Assembly (NCBI RefSeq): GCF_002286965.1
Contig: NZ_NSKD01000002.1
Span: forward strand, 558,001 to 622,000
Reading direction: 5' to 3'
DNA: 64,000 nt
Source of the DNA: Halovibrio salipaludis
Lineage (GTDB): Bacteria; Pseudomonadota; Gammaproteobacteria; Pseudomonadales; Oleiphilaceae
The position numbers and the translations under genes are program-made. Positions 43,792-53,027 of the stretch are shown here, one piece after another (positions within the stretch are counted from its first letter, which is position 1; the number at the start of each line of letters is the position of its first letter). The notes under the pieces are model-generated. The model had not been told where the DNA came from. It ran no database searches and saw nothing but the letters and a program-made list of their open reading frames with translations.

Positions 43792-44520
43792 TCAGCGCTG
43801 CCCCGGTGCCGCCGGGATACTCCCCTCCGCGCCAATAACCAGGGTGACACGGCGGTTACGCGCCCGCCCGCGTTCAGTGTCATTGCGCGCCACCGGATGA
43901 TTGTCGCCATAACCGAGCGCTGCCAGCCGTTCGCCGTCGATCCCGCTGTCCTCGAGCAGGCGCACCACGGCCCCCGCACGCGCTGCGGAGAGTTCCCAGT
44001 TGGAGGGGAACCGGCCGGTTCGGATCGGCAAGTTGTCGGTATGGCCCTCAACCACAATGGCATTATCCTGCGATGCCAGCACGCCGGCGATACGCACAAT
44101 TGCGGTCTGCGCCTCGGGGCCGGGCAACACGCCGCCGCTGCGGAACACCAGATCCCCGGGCAGTGTCACTTCCATCCACTTCGCGCCTTCCCGGAAACGG
44201 ATCTGGTCGCTTCCCACCAGCCCTTCCAGCGCACTGCCCAGCTCCTCGCGCAGCCCCGGGTCGGAGAACCCCTGGTCAGTGCTGTCCGATCCAGCCGGGG
44301 CGGTGATGGGTTCACCGATGGGAATAGGCTTCACGGTCCGTGGCGTTCCCGTGAATACACCCTGGACCGCATCAGAGAGCTTCCGGACCTGGTCCTGCTC
44401 GGCGGTGGAAATGGCATAGAGAAAGACAAAGAAACCGAAAAGCACCGTGACGAAGTCGGCATAGGACACCAGCCAGCGGTCGTTGCTTGGTCCCTCGCTG
44501 TCACTGCGGCGGCGTCTCAT
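43792..44520 (-). CDS. motD: Flagellar motor stator protein MotD
   Basis: The B-type stator subunit (242 residues). One N-terminal helix carries the proton/sodium-binding Asp22 in WLVSYADFVTVLFGFFVFLYA. A plug/linker follows, then an OmpA-like peptidoglycan-binding domain with VVEGHTDNLPIRTGRFPSNWELSAARA. The ATG at 44520 has GAGGAG 6 bases upstream; a frame reaching 44595 overlaps motC and is rejected. It lies 10 bases after motC, forming the MotCD set that in Pseudomonas supports swarming alongside MotAB. Confidence 0.93.
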   Translation of the reverse strand: MRRRRSDSEGPSNDRWLVSYADFVTVLFGFFVFLYAISTAEQDQVRKLSDAVQGVFTGTPRTVKPIPIGEPITAPAGSDSTDQGFSDPGLREELGSALEGLVGSDQIRFREGAKWMEVTLPGDLVFRSGGVLPGPEAQTAIVRIAGVLASQDNAIVVEGHTDNLPIRTGRFPSNWELSAARAGAVVRLLEDSGIDGERLAALGYGDNHPVARNDTERGRARNRRVTLVIGAEGSIPAAPGQR

Positions 44521-44530
44521 GGTGGGCTCC

Positions 44531-45274
44531 TCAGCGGTGCATGAAGCCCTGCAGCCGCAGTTCGATGGTGTTCGGGTTCTCTCCCTCCAGCACACTGAGA
44601 AGGCCGTCGATCATCATCTCCTGATAGCGGCTGCGGTAATGGACCAGGCTCCGGAGCTTGCTGGCCACCGGAAAGCACAGCAGGTTTGCCAGTGCGATGC
44701 CGTAGATGGTGGCCACAAAGGCGGTGGCGATCCCCGTTCCCACCTGGGCCGGATCCTCGAGGTGCGTCATGACCTGGATCAGGCCCATGACCGCGCCGAT
44801 GATGCCGATGGTAGGCGCATATCCCCCCATGGACTCAAACACCCGTGCGGCTTCCAGGTCGCCCTGTTCCCGGGATTCCAGGTCGGTCTCAAGCATGGAG
44901 CGGATGGTTTCCGGCTCAAGGCCATCAACCAGCAGCTGCAGCCCCTTGCGGGCAAAGGGCTCGGTTTCCTGCTCGGCCACCGACTCAAGGCCGAGAATGC
45001 CGTCCTTGCGCGATTTCATGCTCCAGCCGACCACTTTCTCGACGCCGTCGCCCATACTGACGTCCGGGGGCGAAAAGACCCAGCGCAGCAGCACCGTGGC
45101 CCGGCGCAGCACACCGCTCGGCGTCTGCAGGGTGATGGCCGCCAGCGTGCCGCCAATGACAATCACCACGGCGGGCAGGTTGATCAGCGAGCCCAGGGTG
45201 CCACCCTCGAGGACAGTCCCCCCGAGCAGCGCGGCAAAGGCCAGTATGACCCCAAGCAGGCTGAGCGGATCCAT
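44531..45274 (-). CDS. motC: Flagellar motor stator protein MotC
   Basis: The A-type stator subunit (247 residues), four membrane helices (about 4-22, 31-51, 150-172, 182-204) around a large cytoplasmic loop that contacts FliG (conserved Arg/Glu in the LESREQGDLEAARVFESMGGYAPTIGIIGAVMGLIQ region). It is paired with MotD. The start overlaps the cheB stop in a TGATG junction. Confidence 0.95.
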   Translation of the reverse strand: MDPLSLLGVILAFAALLGGTVLEGGTLGSLINLPAVVIVIGGTLAAITLQTPSGVLRRATVLLRWVFSPPDVSMGDGVEKVVGWSMKSRKDGILGLESVAEQETEPFARKGLQLLVDGLEPETIRSMLETDLESREQGDLEAARVFESMGGYAPTIGIIGAVMGLIQVMTHLEDPAQVGTGIATAFVATIYGIALANLLCFPVASKLRSLVHYRSRYQEMMIDGLLSVLEGENPNTIELRLQGFMHR

Positions 45275-46446
45275 CAGGTGACACCCTCGATCAGCCGCGC
45301 CGCGATCCGGTCCAGCGGCAGCACCTCATCGGTCAGCCCCGCCTTGGCCACGGCCATGGGCATCCCGTAGATCACCGAGGTTTTCTCATCCTGGGACCAC
45401 ACCACGGAGCCGGACTGCTTCATCAGACGGCAGCCCTCCTTACCGTCCGCGCCCATGCCCGTCAGGATCACTGCCAGGGTCTTTCCGGGATAGCCACGCG
45501 CGATGGAACCGAAAGTGACATCCACGCATGGCCTGTAGTTGAGGCGGCCATCGTCCGGTATCACCCGGATGCGGCCGGTTCCCCCCTTCTTCTCGACCAG
45601 CATCTGCTGGCCGCCCGGCGCAAGCAGCGCCACGCCGGGCTCAAGCGTATCGCCATCCTGAGCCTGGCGCACCTTGATGCGGCAGAGCTTGTCCAGCCGG
45701 TCCGCAAAAGCCAGCGTAAAGCTGGCCGGCATGTGCTGGACCAGGATGATGGGCGCCGGAAAACTGGCGGGCAGCTCGGCCAGCACTTTCTGGAGGGCAA
45801 TGGGGCCACCCGTGGAGGTGCCTATGGCCACAACGTCGTAATGACGTGCCGACGTGCGACGCTGGCTGCCACCACTGCTTTCGGCGGGCTCGCCAGCCCC
45901 GGTACCTGACTGGCGGGACTCAGGCCGCTCCCGCCGTTCCGGCGCCGCCGGCCGGCTGGGGGCCTGTTCGCGGGCCGCGGGGGCGGTGGTACCGCTGCTC
46001 CCGCTCGCCGGTGCCGAACCGGTACTCGGACGTCCCCCGCGGCCGGGGTGACTCCGGGCCACCTCAAGCAGACGCTTGCGCAGAATCTCCTGGAGACGGC
46101 TCGAGGAACGGGCGATCTCCTCGAAGTTCTTGGGCAGGAAATCCACCGCCCCCGCCTCAAGCGCGTCCAGGGTCACGCGCGCGCCCTCGTAGGTCAGCGA
46201 GGAGAACATCAGAACCGGGGTGGGACGGCTTTCCATGATCTTGCGGACTGCGGTGATGCCGTCCATGACCGGCATCTCGTAGTCCATGGTGATCACATCC
46301 GGGCGGTGCTTCTCAACCAGGGTCAGGGCTTCCTGCCCATTGGTGGCAGTGGCCACGACCTCAAGCTCTCCGGTGGCGGAGAGGATCTCGCTCAGGCGTT
46401 TTCGGAAAAACCCGGAATCATCAACAACAAGGACGGAAACCGTCAT
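45274..46446 (-). CDS. cheB: Chemotaxis protein-glutamate methylesterase CheB
   Basis: Demethylates and deamidates receptors when phosphorylated by CheA. The 390-residue protein has a receiver domain (about 4-125; Asp in ITMDYEMPVMDG), a long Ser/Pro/Arg-rich linker (about 130-200) and the esterase domain with catalytic Ser in AIGTSTGGP and His in VQHMPASFT. The ATG at 46446 has GGAG 6 bases upstream; a TTG four codons earlier is rejected. The linker is longer than in E. coli CheB (349 residues). Translation is coupled to motC. No cheR is in the window. Confidence 0.95.
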   Translation of the reverse strand: MTVSVLVVDDSGFFRKRLSEILSATGELEVVATATNGQEALTLVEKHRPDVITMDYEMPVMDGITAVRKIMESRPTPVLMFSSLTYEGARVTLDALEAGAVDFLPKNFEEIARSSSRLQEILRKRLLEVARSHPGRGGRPSTGSAPASGSSGTTAPAAREQAPSRPAAPERRERPESRQSGTGAGEPAESSGGSQRRTSARHYDVVAIGTSTGGPIALQKVLAELPASFPAPIILVQHMPASFTLAFADRLDKLCRIKVRQAQDGDTLEPGVALLAPGGQQMLVEKKGGTGRIRVIPDDGRLNYRPCVDVTFGSIARGYPGKTLAVILTGMGADGKEGCRLMKQSGSVVWSQDEKTSVIYGMPMAVAKAGLTDEVLPLDRIAARLIEGVT

Positions 46447-46508
46447 CCAAGACTCCAATCACTGGGTCCGGCCCGCGGTGCTGCTGCGCCGGTGAGGCGG
46501 ACCGGTTG

Positions 46509-48770
46509 TCAGGCGTAATGCTGGAGGAGGCTGGGCACGTCAAGAATCAGCGCGATCGTACCATCCCCGGTGATGGTGGCCCCGGCCATACCCGCCGTTC
46601 CCTGGAGCATCTTGCCCAGCGGCTTGATGACCACTTCCTCCTGACCGATGAGCTGATCAACCACAAAGCCCACTCGCTTGGTACCGACCGCAACCACCAC
46701 CACATGGGCATCGGTATCGTCGGCCTCCACGGAGGCGCCCTCGACCAGCCATTTCTTGATGTAGAACAGCGGGTATACGTGATCCCGGACCACGATGCAC
46801 TCACGCCCGTCCACGATGTTCTTCTTGCTCAGGTCCAGATGGAAGATCTCCACCACGTTCACAAGGGGCAGCGCGAACGGCTGATCCTCGAGCTTGACCA
46901 TCAGCGTCGGCATGATCGCCAGGGTCAGGGGCACCTTGATCACGATGCGCGACCCCCGGCCCAGCTCCGAGTCAATATCGATGGAGCCGTTGAGCTGGTT
47001 GATCTTGGTCTTGACCACATCCATGCCCACACCACGCCCGGAGACGTCTGAAATCTCGGTCTTGGTGGAAAAACCCGGGGCGAAGATCAGCTGGTAGCAT
47101 TCGTTCTCCGTCAGGCGGTCAGCCGCTTCCTGCTCGTACACGCCCTTCTCGACCGCCTTGCGGCGCAGGGCCTCGGGGTCCATGCCACCGCCATCATCCT
47201 CGATCACCAGCTGGATGTGATCGCCCTCCTGCTCCGCGGACAGCGCCACTCGACCGACGCGCGGCTTGCCGTTGCGCTCGCGCTCATCCGGCATCTCGAC
47301 GCCATGGTCCACGGCGTTGCGGACCAGGTGCACCAGCGGGTCGGAAAGGGCTTCGACAAGGTTCTTGTCGAGATCGGTGTCCTCGCCGCTCATGCTGAGG
47401 TTCACTTCCTTCTCGAGGCTGCGCGCCAGGTCCCGGACAACGCGGGGGAAGCGCCCGAACACCTTCTTGATCGGCTGCATCCGGGTCTGCATCACGGAGG
47501 ACTGCAGGTCCCCGGTAACCACATCCAGATTGGACACGGTCTTCTGAACGCGCCCGTCTTCCAGTTCATCACTGAGGCGCTTGAGCCGGTTACGGATGAG
47601 CACCAGCTCACCCACCATGTTCATGATGTCATCGAGACGGCGGGTATCAACCCTGACAGTGGACTCGGCGGCAACAGCGGCCTGGTCCTTGCCGCCACCC
47701 CCACCACCGCCGGAAGCGGGCTTCTGGTCTCCGCCTTTCTGCCCCCCGCCGGCGCCACCGCCCGCGGACCGGGCCGGTTCATCCGGCGGTGCCGCCGGCT
47801 CAGCGCTCCCGGCATTGGCCGGCTGGCGATTATCAGCTGAAGGGGCGGCGTTCGCTCTCTCGGGAGCCGCCGAGGCGGGCGCTTCCGGTTCGCTTCCAGA
47901 GGCGCCACCCTGGCCGGCGGTTTCCGCCGTATCCGGCTTGAACTGGCCGGGACCGTGCAGCTCATCCAGCAGGGATTCAAATTCATCCTCACTGATTTCA
48001 TCGTCATCGCCGCTGGACCGGGCCGAGTCTACCGCTCCTGACTCCCCGCCGGCCTCAGCACCGCCACCCCCGGTGCTGCTGACAGCCTCCGGGTCCGGCG
48101 GCGCCCCCGCATGTTTACCCTCACCGTGAAGCTGATCCAGCAGGGCCTCGAATTCATCCTCGCTGATCTCGTCATCATCGTCCGATGAGCCTGGATCTCC
48201 CGCCCCGCGGGACTCACCCGCAGGGGCATCGCCGGAAGCCTCCTGGTCCCCGGGGTTAATGGCATCAAGCAGTTGCTCGAACTCAGCGTCGGTGATATCC
48301 CCTTCCTGGCCCTCGGCCTGCTGGCCTGCCTGCTGCCCCCCGGTCGGCTGGGCGGATCCGGTACCACCAGTATCCTCGCTTTCCGGTTTCGCCAGCCGGG
48401 CCAGCTGCTCAAGAAGCTGTGGATCGGCGGGTGTTGGCGCCTCGCGGCTGCGGACCTCGTCAAACTGGGTATTGACCACGTCCAGCGCCTTGAGCACCAC
48501 ATCCATCAGGTTCGAATCGACGGTGCGCTCGCCGTTACGCAGTGTGTCAAAGACGTTCTCGGCCTTGTGACAGCAGTCCACCAGGGCGTCCAGCTGCATA
48601 AAGCCCGCGCCGCCCTTGACGGTATGGAACCCCCGGAAAATGGCATTGAGCAGATCCATATCATGGGGGTTGTTCTCAAGCTGAACCAGCTGTTCAGAGA
48701 GCTGCTCCAGTATCTCACCGGACTCAACCAGGAAGTCCTGGAGGATCTCTTCGTCCGCATCCAACGCCAT
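46509..48770 (-). CDS. cheA: Chemotaxis histidine kinase CheA
   Basis: Autophosphorylates in response to receptors and passes phosphate to CheY and CheB. The 753-residue protein has an N-terminal Hpt/P1 domain (about 1-115, His49 in GFHTVKGGAGF), a long disordered linker (about 115-365), dimerisation P3, ATPase P4 (N-box HLVRNAVDHG, about 481-490) and P5 CheW-like domain. The usual CheY-binding P2 domain is absent. Instead the linker holds three related short helices (159-171, 201-216, 258-273; see findings). AAGGAG 7 bases before the ATG. It lies 11 bases after cheZ. Confidence 0.96.
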   Translation of the reverse strand: MALDADEEILQDFLVESGEILEQLSEQLVQLENNPHDMDLLNAIFRGFHTVKGGAGFMQLDALVDCCHKAENVFDTLRNGERTVDSNLMDVVLKALDVVNTQFDEVRSREAPTPADPQLLEQLARLAKPESEDTGGTGSAQPTGGQQAGQQAEGQEGDITDAEFEQLLDAINPGDQEASGDAPAGESRGAGDPGSSDDDDEISEDEFEALLDQLHGEGKHAGAPPDPEAVSSTGGGGAEAGGESGAVDSARSSGDDDEISEDEFESLLDELHGPGQFKPDTAETAGQGGASGSEPEAPASAAPERANAAPSADNRQPANAGSAEPAAPPDEPARSAGGGAGGGQKGGDQKPASGGGGGGGKDQAAVAAESTVRVDTRRLDDIMNMVGELVLIRNRLKRLSDELEDGRVQKTVSNLDVVTGDLQSSVMQTRMQPIKKVFGRFPRVVRDLARSLEKEVNLSMSGEDTDLDKNLVEALSDPLVHLVRNAVDHGVEMPDERERNGKPRVGRVALSAEQEGDHIQLVIEDDGGGMDPEALRRKAVEKGVYEQEAADRLTENECYQLIFAPGFSTKTEISDVSGRGVGMDVVKTKINQLNGSIDIDSELGRGSRIVIKVPLTLAIMPTLMVKLEDQPFALPLVNVVEIFHLDLSKKNIVDGRECIVVRDHVYPLFYIKKWLVEGASVEADDTDAHVVVVAVGTKRVGFVVDQLIGQEEVVIKPLGKMLQGTAGMAGATITGDGTIALILDVPSLLQHYA

Positions 48771-48781
48771 GCAACGTCTCC

Positions 48782-49567
48782 TTAAAAGCCGAGACTGGAC
48801 AGCAGGTCGTCAACCTCGTCCTGTCCGGAAACCACATCCTGCTGCGAGTCGTCGATCTGGGGACCCTCGCCTCTGCTGCTCACACCATCTTCCTGACTGC
48901 CCTCGCCCTGATCGTGGACCACACCGGTAATCCGGTCCACATCACTGGCCATGACCATCAGCTTCACCAGGTGATCCTCCACTTCCTTCACCAGCGAGGT
49001 CACGCGCTGTATCACCTGGCCGGTGAGGTCCTGGAAATCCTGTGCCAGAAGAATCTCGGAAAGATTGCCATGCAGCCGGTCCGAGTCCGAGACAATGCGA
49101 TCCAGAAAGGCATCGATCCGCTGGTAGAGTTCCCGGAACTCGGACGGCTTCATCTCACGGCGGCGCAGCCTTCCCCAGTCCTCGCGGATGGCATTGGCCT
49201 CTTCGCGCAGGTTGGAGGCCACCGGCATGGTGTCCTCAACCAGGTCCATGGTCCTGTTGGCCGAGCGGCTGGTCAGCTGAACCACGTAATCCAGGCGGTC
49301 CGACGCATCCGCCATTTTGGAGAGCTCTTCCTGCTGCTCGCGGTTCTCCGCCTTGATCTCGAAATTGCGCAGGGCTTCATGGAGGCTGCGTGTCAGGCGG
49401 CCAACCTCGCGGTACAGGCTGCGGTCACGCACTTCGCCCAGCTCAGCGATGCGCTGCATGGCATCACTGATGTTGCCCTGATCGAGGGCTTCCTTGAGGC
49501 CAGTGGCGTGCGCTTTGAGCTCCTCGGCCACTTCCTCGGTAATGTCTTCCCGGTTGAGCTCACTCAT
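48782..49567 (-). CDS. cheZ: CheY phosphatase CheZ
   Basis: Dephosphorylates CheY~P. The 261-residue protein forms a long helical hairpin; the active segment AQDFQDLTGQVIQRV (about 174-188) carries the Asp and Gln required for catalysis. It ends with the CheY-docking helix QDEVDDLLSSLGF, as in E. coli CheZ. The ATG at 49567 has AGGTG upstream and is preferred over a frame to 49654 that runs into cheY. Confidence 0.94.
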   Translation of the reverse strand: MSELNREDITEEVAEELKAHATGLKEALDQGNISDAMQRIAELGEVRDRSLYREVGRLTRSLHEALRNFEIKAENREQQEELSKMADASDRLDYVVQLTSRSANRTMDLVEDTMPVASNLREEANAIREDWGRLRRREMKPSEFRELYQRIDAFLDRIVSDSDRLHGNLSEILLAQDFQDLTGQVIQRVTSLVKEVEDHLVKLMVMASDVDRITGVVHDQGEGSQEDGVSSRGEGPQIDDSQQDVVSGQDEVDDLLSSLGF

Positions 49568-49583
49568 GCCGTCTGCACCTGGT

Positions 49584-49967
49584 TCACTCGACGCGTTCAA
49601 ATATTTTCTCGATCTTGTCCTTGAGCACCGCGGCCGTGAACGGCTTGACCACATAGCCGTTCACCCCCGCCTGGGCGGCGGCCACGATCTGGTCCCGCTT
49701 CGCCTCAGCGGTCACCATCAGAATGGGCAGGTGCTTGAGGTTCTCATCCGCTCTGACCGCCTGGAGCAGCTCCATGCCACTCATTCCCGGCATGTTCCAG
49801 TCGGTTACCAGGAAGTCGAATTTGCCATTGCGCAGCATCGGCAGCGCGGTATTACCGTCATCCGCCTCCTCGATGTTGTTGAAGCCGAGGTCGCGCAGCA
49901 GGTTCCTCACGATCCGTCTCATCGTGGAGAAATCATCCACAACAAGAATCTTCATGTTCTTGTCCAA
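49584..49967 (-). CDS. cheY: Chemotaxis response regulator CheY
   Basis: A single receiver domain (127 residues from a TTG start) whose phosphorylated form binds FliM and reverses the motor. Phospho-acceptor Asp56 in VTDWNMPG, Thr86, and Lys108 in VVKPF, each one less than in E. coli CheY. Start choice: TTG at 49967 has GGAGG five bases upstream and gives [12 protein letters not shown], which fits the family N-terminus; the ATG at 49955 (MKILVVDD) has a poorer site and is the alternative. 99 bases separate it from fliA. Confidence 0.96.
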   Translation of the reverse strand: MDKNMKILVVDDFSTMRRIVRNLLRDLGFNNIEEADDGNTALPMLRNGKFDFLVTDWNMPGMSGMELLQAVRADENLKHLPILMVTAEAKRDQIVAAAQAGVNGYVVKPFTAAVLKDKIEKIFERVE

Positions 49968-50066
49968 AACAGCCTCCAAACACTCCGGTTGTTGTCACGT
50001 CTGCCTGACCGGCCCGTGCACCAACACTTACTTCCACAGTCTAGACGTTTGTTCCCATCTCACCAG

Positions 50067-50798
50067 TCAGCCACCGGTACGCTCGAGCATACGGGCCCGC
50101 AAGCGGGCCGCGGCCTGGCCGTGGATCTGGCTCACCCGTGACTCGCTGACCTCCAGCACGGCACCGATCTCCTTCAGGTTGAGCTCGTCCTGATAGTAGA
50201 GCGACAGTACCAGCCGCTCGCGCTCCGGCAACTGATCAATCTCACCGGCCAGGGCACGGCGGAAATCCGCATCCTGGAGCTCGCCCTCGGGTCCTTCCTG
50301 CGGGGCCTGGTCATTGATGTGTTCGTTCTTCTCCGTCAGCTCATCCAGGCTGAACAGGCGGCCTGTGGTCGCGTCACTGGCACGGCTGTGGTAATCGTCC
50401 AGGGACACGCCCAGCTCATCGGCAATCTCGGCGTCCTTCGCATCGCGTCCTTCCCGGGCCTCAACCGTCTGGATGGCCTCGGAAATACGGCGGGCATTGC
50501 GGTGGACTGAGCGCGGCACCCAGTCGCCACGCCGGATCTCATCCACAATCGCGCCCCGGATCCGGATGCCCGCATAGGTCTCGAAGGTCGCGCCCTGGCC
50601 GGACTCATAGCGACGTGCCGCCTCCAGCAGCCCGATCATGCCCGCCTGCATCAGATCCTCAAGCTGGATATGATCCGGCAGGCGCGCCATCAGGTGCAGC
50701 GCGATCTTCTTGACCAGCGGCATGTGGGTCTCGACGAGCTCATCCACATCCGCCCGGCGCGTCTGTGTGTAGAGATCCAGCGGCCCGGACTGCGTCAT
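50067..50798 (-). CDS. fliA: Flagellar sigma factor FliA (sigma-28)
   Basis: A 243-residue sigma-70 family factor without region 1.1, with region 2 (MPLVKKIALHLMARLPDHIQLEDLMQAGMIGLLEAARRYE), region 3 and a C-terminal region 4 helix-turn-helix (LKEIGAVLEVSESRVSQIHGQA). It drives late flagellar and chemotaxis genes. GGGAG lies upstream of the ATG. It follows flhG by 47 bases. No flgM is in the window. Confidence 0.96.
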   Translation of the reverse strand: MTQSGPLDLYTQTRRADVDELVETHMPLVKKIALHLMARLPDHIQLEDLMQAGMIGLLEAARRYESGQGATFETYAGIRIRGAIVDEIRRGDWVPRSVHRNARRISEAIQTVEAREGRDAKDAEIADELGVSLDDYHSRASDATTGRLFSLDELTEKNEHINDQAPQEGPEGELQDADFRRALAGEIDQLPERERLVLSLYYQDELNLKEIGAVLEVSESRVSQIHGQAAARLRARMLERTGG

Positions 50799-50845
50799 GG
50801 TTTGGCCACTCCCGTAAGCCCCTGCTCAAAGGATGGAACGCCCTG

Positions 50846-51652
50846 TCAGTCCTGCACAAGCCGTTCAACAAAAAATTCAAGATGCCCCCTTGGCGATGAG
50901 GGCAGCGGCCACTGGTCCACCTTCTTCGCCAGATCCCGGAATGCCTGGGATGCCTTGGCATTCGGGTACAGTTCCATGACCGCCTTCTGCCGTCGCACCG
51001 CCTTCTTCACCTGTTCATCCAGGGGAATGCTGCCGACATACTGCAGGGCAACGTCCAGAAAGCGCTCGGTGACCCGGTAAAGCTTGTCGTACAGAGCCTT
51101 TCCATCCTGCTCTGTGCGCACCATGTTTGCCAGTACCCGGAACCGGTGGGTGTCATAGTCCCGGTTCATCAGCTTGATCAGGGCATAGGTGTCCGTGATG
51201 GAAGTGGGCTCATCATTCACCACCAGCATGATTTCCTGGGACGCCCTCAGAAAGCTGACCACTGCCTCCGAGATTCCCGCTGCAGTGTCCACAATAAGTA
51301 CGTCGACATCGTCACCGAGTTCACTGAAGGCGGAAATGAGACCGGCATGCTCCATGTGGCTGAGGTTGGTCATGCGCTGGGTGCCGGAAGAGGCGGGTAC
51401 GATACGGATCCCACCGGGGCCGTCGACGAGAATGTCACTGAGTTCGCACTCCCCGGCGAGCACATCGGAAATATTGTAGGTGGCACTGATGCCCAGCAGC
51501 ACATCGATGTTGGCCAGGCCGAGGTCGGCATCCAGTACCACAACCCGCTGGCCCATCTCACAGAGGGCTATACCAAGGTTGACCGAGACGTTGCTTTTGC
51601 CGACACCGCCCTTGCCCCCGGTGACTGCGATCACCTGTACCGGTTTACTCAT
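50846..51652 (-). CDS. flhG: Flagellar number regulator FlhG (FleN)
   Basis: A MinD-like ATPase (268 residues) limiting flagellar number at the pole, in Pseudomonas by antagonising FleQ. It has the deviant Walker A GGKGGVGKSN (about 12-21), DADLGLANIDVLLG in switch I, and IVDTAAGIS as Walker B. It directly follows flhF (59 bases) and precedes fliA, the standard polar-flagellum order. The N-terminal DQAxxLR-type FleQ/FlhF-activating helix of some family members is absent here. Confidence 0.95.
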   Translation of the reverse strand: MSKPVQVIAVTGGKGGVGKSNVSVNLGIALCEMGQRVVVLDADLGLANIDVLLGISATYNISDVLAGECELSDILVDGPGGIRIVPASSGTQRMTNLSHMEHAGLISAFSELGDDVDVLIVDTAAGISEAVVSFLRASQEIMLVVNDEPTSITDTYALIKLMNRDYDTHRFRVLANMVRTEQDGKALYDKLYRVTERFLDVALQYVGSIPLDEQVKKAVRRQKAVMELYPNAKASQAFRDLAKKVDQWPLPSSPRGHLEFFVERLVQD

Positions 51653-51711
51653 GCGGAATGGGCTCTCCCGTCCTGTTGCTGTTGCATTGTGAGGAGACGC
51701 CCGATCCCATG

Positions 51712-53001
51712 TCAGGCGCCTTCGGCCATGGCGCTTTCACCGCGATTGAGCGCCTGGTGACGGCGCACCGCCTGCTTGACCAGATCCCCGGCGCCCGCGC
51801 GGTGCAGGTCGTCGGGAATCTTCTGACCATTGGTGTAGAACGCGACCGGCAGCCGGCTCTGCGCCGCAAAGCCCACCACTTCGCCAAGAGTCAGGGCCTC
51901 GTCCGTCTTGGTCAGGATGCAGCCCGCCAGCCCAACGGCATTATAGCAATGCCACGTGGATTGCATAATGCGCGGCTGGCTTGTCGCCGAAATCAGCAGG
52001 TAGGGCCGCACCGGGTGGCGGCTGCTGACCAGCTCTTCGATCTGCTCCTGCCAGCCACGGTCCGCCGCCGTGAGCCCGGCCGTATCGATCAGGATCAGCT
52101 TGCGGTCCGACAGATCATCCAGAATGGCATCCAGGCTGTTGGCCTCGTCCACCACCCGCACCGGCACATTCAGAATGCGCCCGAACACGAAAAGCTGCTC
52201 ATGGGCAGCCACACGATAGCGGTCCGTGGTCACCAACGCCAGCTGTTCCGCACCGTGACGCAGTACAAACTGCGCCGCCATCTTGCCAATGGTAGTGGTT
52301 TTGCCGGAGCCCGTGGGCCCAAGAAGGGCATAGACCCCGCCACGCTCCAGGGGGTTCTCCCGCACGGTTTCCACCCGGGCCGCCAGAGCCTTGAGCGCGC
52401 TCTTCCATCCGGCGTCCAGCCGCCCCTGGCCATGTTCAGCCGCCAGTTCGCGGCCCTGATCGCGCGGCAGCCCGAGATCCTGGAGCCGGTCCGACAGCCG
52501 CTGCTCGACCACGCCCTGGGTCTTTTCACCGGGATTCGTGGTGCCCTGCTGGCCGTTCATCTGCTGAAGCATATCCCTGAGGGAATGGATCTCGGCCCGC
52601 ATGGAGCTCAACGCATCGCCCTCCCCGCCCGGCGATGGAGTGTTTTCCGGCTCCCCCTCGGGCTCGGCACTGCCAACAGCCGCCGGCCCGACCGGCTCCT
52701 GGCCGTGGTGCGAGCGCTGCTGCACCTCGCTGATGTGGGCCCGGGATTTCGCCATGGCCTCCTCCAGCTTGCGGTGTTTCTCCGCCTGCAGCTCGGCCAG
52801 GCGCGCGGCATTGGCCTTGTCCTCGTCGGCCACGCCCAGCTGGCTTCGGACCTCACCCTCGTCGTAATCCAGTGCCGTCACGATTTCGACGCCGTCTTCC
52901 ACCCGCTTGCTCGAGAGGATCACCGCGTCATCACCCATTTCACTGCGGACCATCCGCAGCGCCTCGGGCATGGTGGGAGCAAAAAAGCGTTTGACTTGCA
53001 T
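51712..53001 (-). CDS. flhF: Flagellar placement GTPase FlhF
   Basis: An SRP-type GTPase (429 residues) setting the pole as the site of flagellar assembly. The N-terminal B domain is basic then disordered (about 95-175), followed by a helical N domain and the G domain with ALLGPTGSGKTTTIGKMAA (about 226-243) and LIDTAG as G3. A short acidic/Pro linker separates them. It begins 26 bases after the flhA stop. Confidence 0.95.
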   Translation of the reverse strand: MQVKRFFAPTMPEALRMVRSEMGDDAVILSSKRVEDGVEIVTALDYDEGEVRSQLGVADEDKANAARLAELQAEKHRKLEEAMAKSRAHISEVQQRSHHGQEPVGPAAVGSAEPEGEPENTPSPGGEGDALSSMRAEIHSLRDMLQQMNGQQGTTNPGEKTQGVVEQRLSDRLQDLGLPRDQGRELAAEHGQGRLDAGWKSALKALAARVETVRENPLERGGVYALLGPTGSGKTTTIGKMAAQFVLRHGAEQLALVTTDRYRVAAHEQLFVFGRILNVPVRVVDEANSLDAILDDLSDRKLILIDTAGLTAADRGWQEQIEELVSSRHPVRPYLLISATSQPRIMQSTWHCYNAVGLAGCILTKTDEALTLGEVVGFAAQSRLPVAFYTNGQKIPDDLHRAGAGDLVKQAVRRHQALNRGESAMAEGA

Positions 53002-53027
53002 GGCAGGGAACCTCCGCCGCCGTCAGT

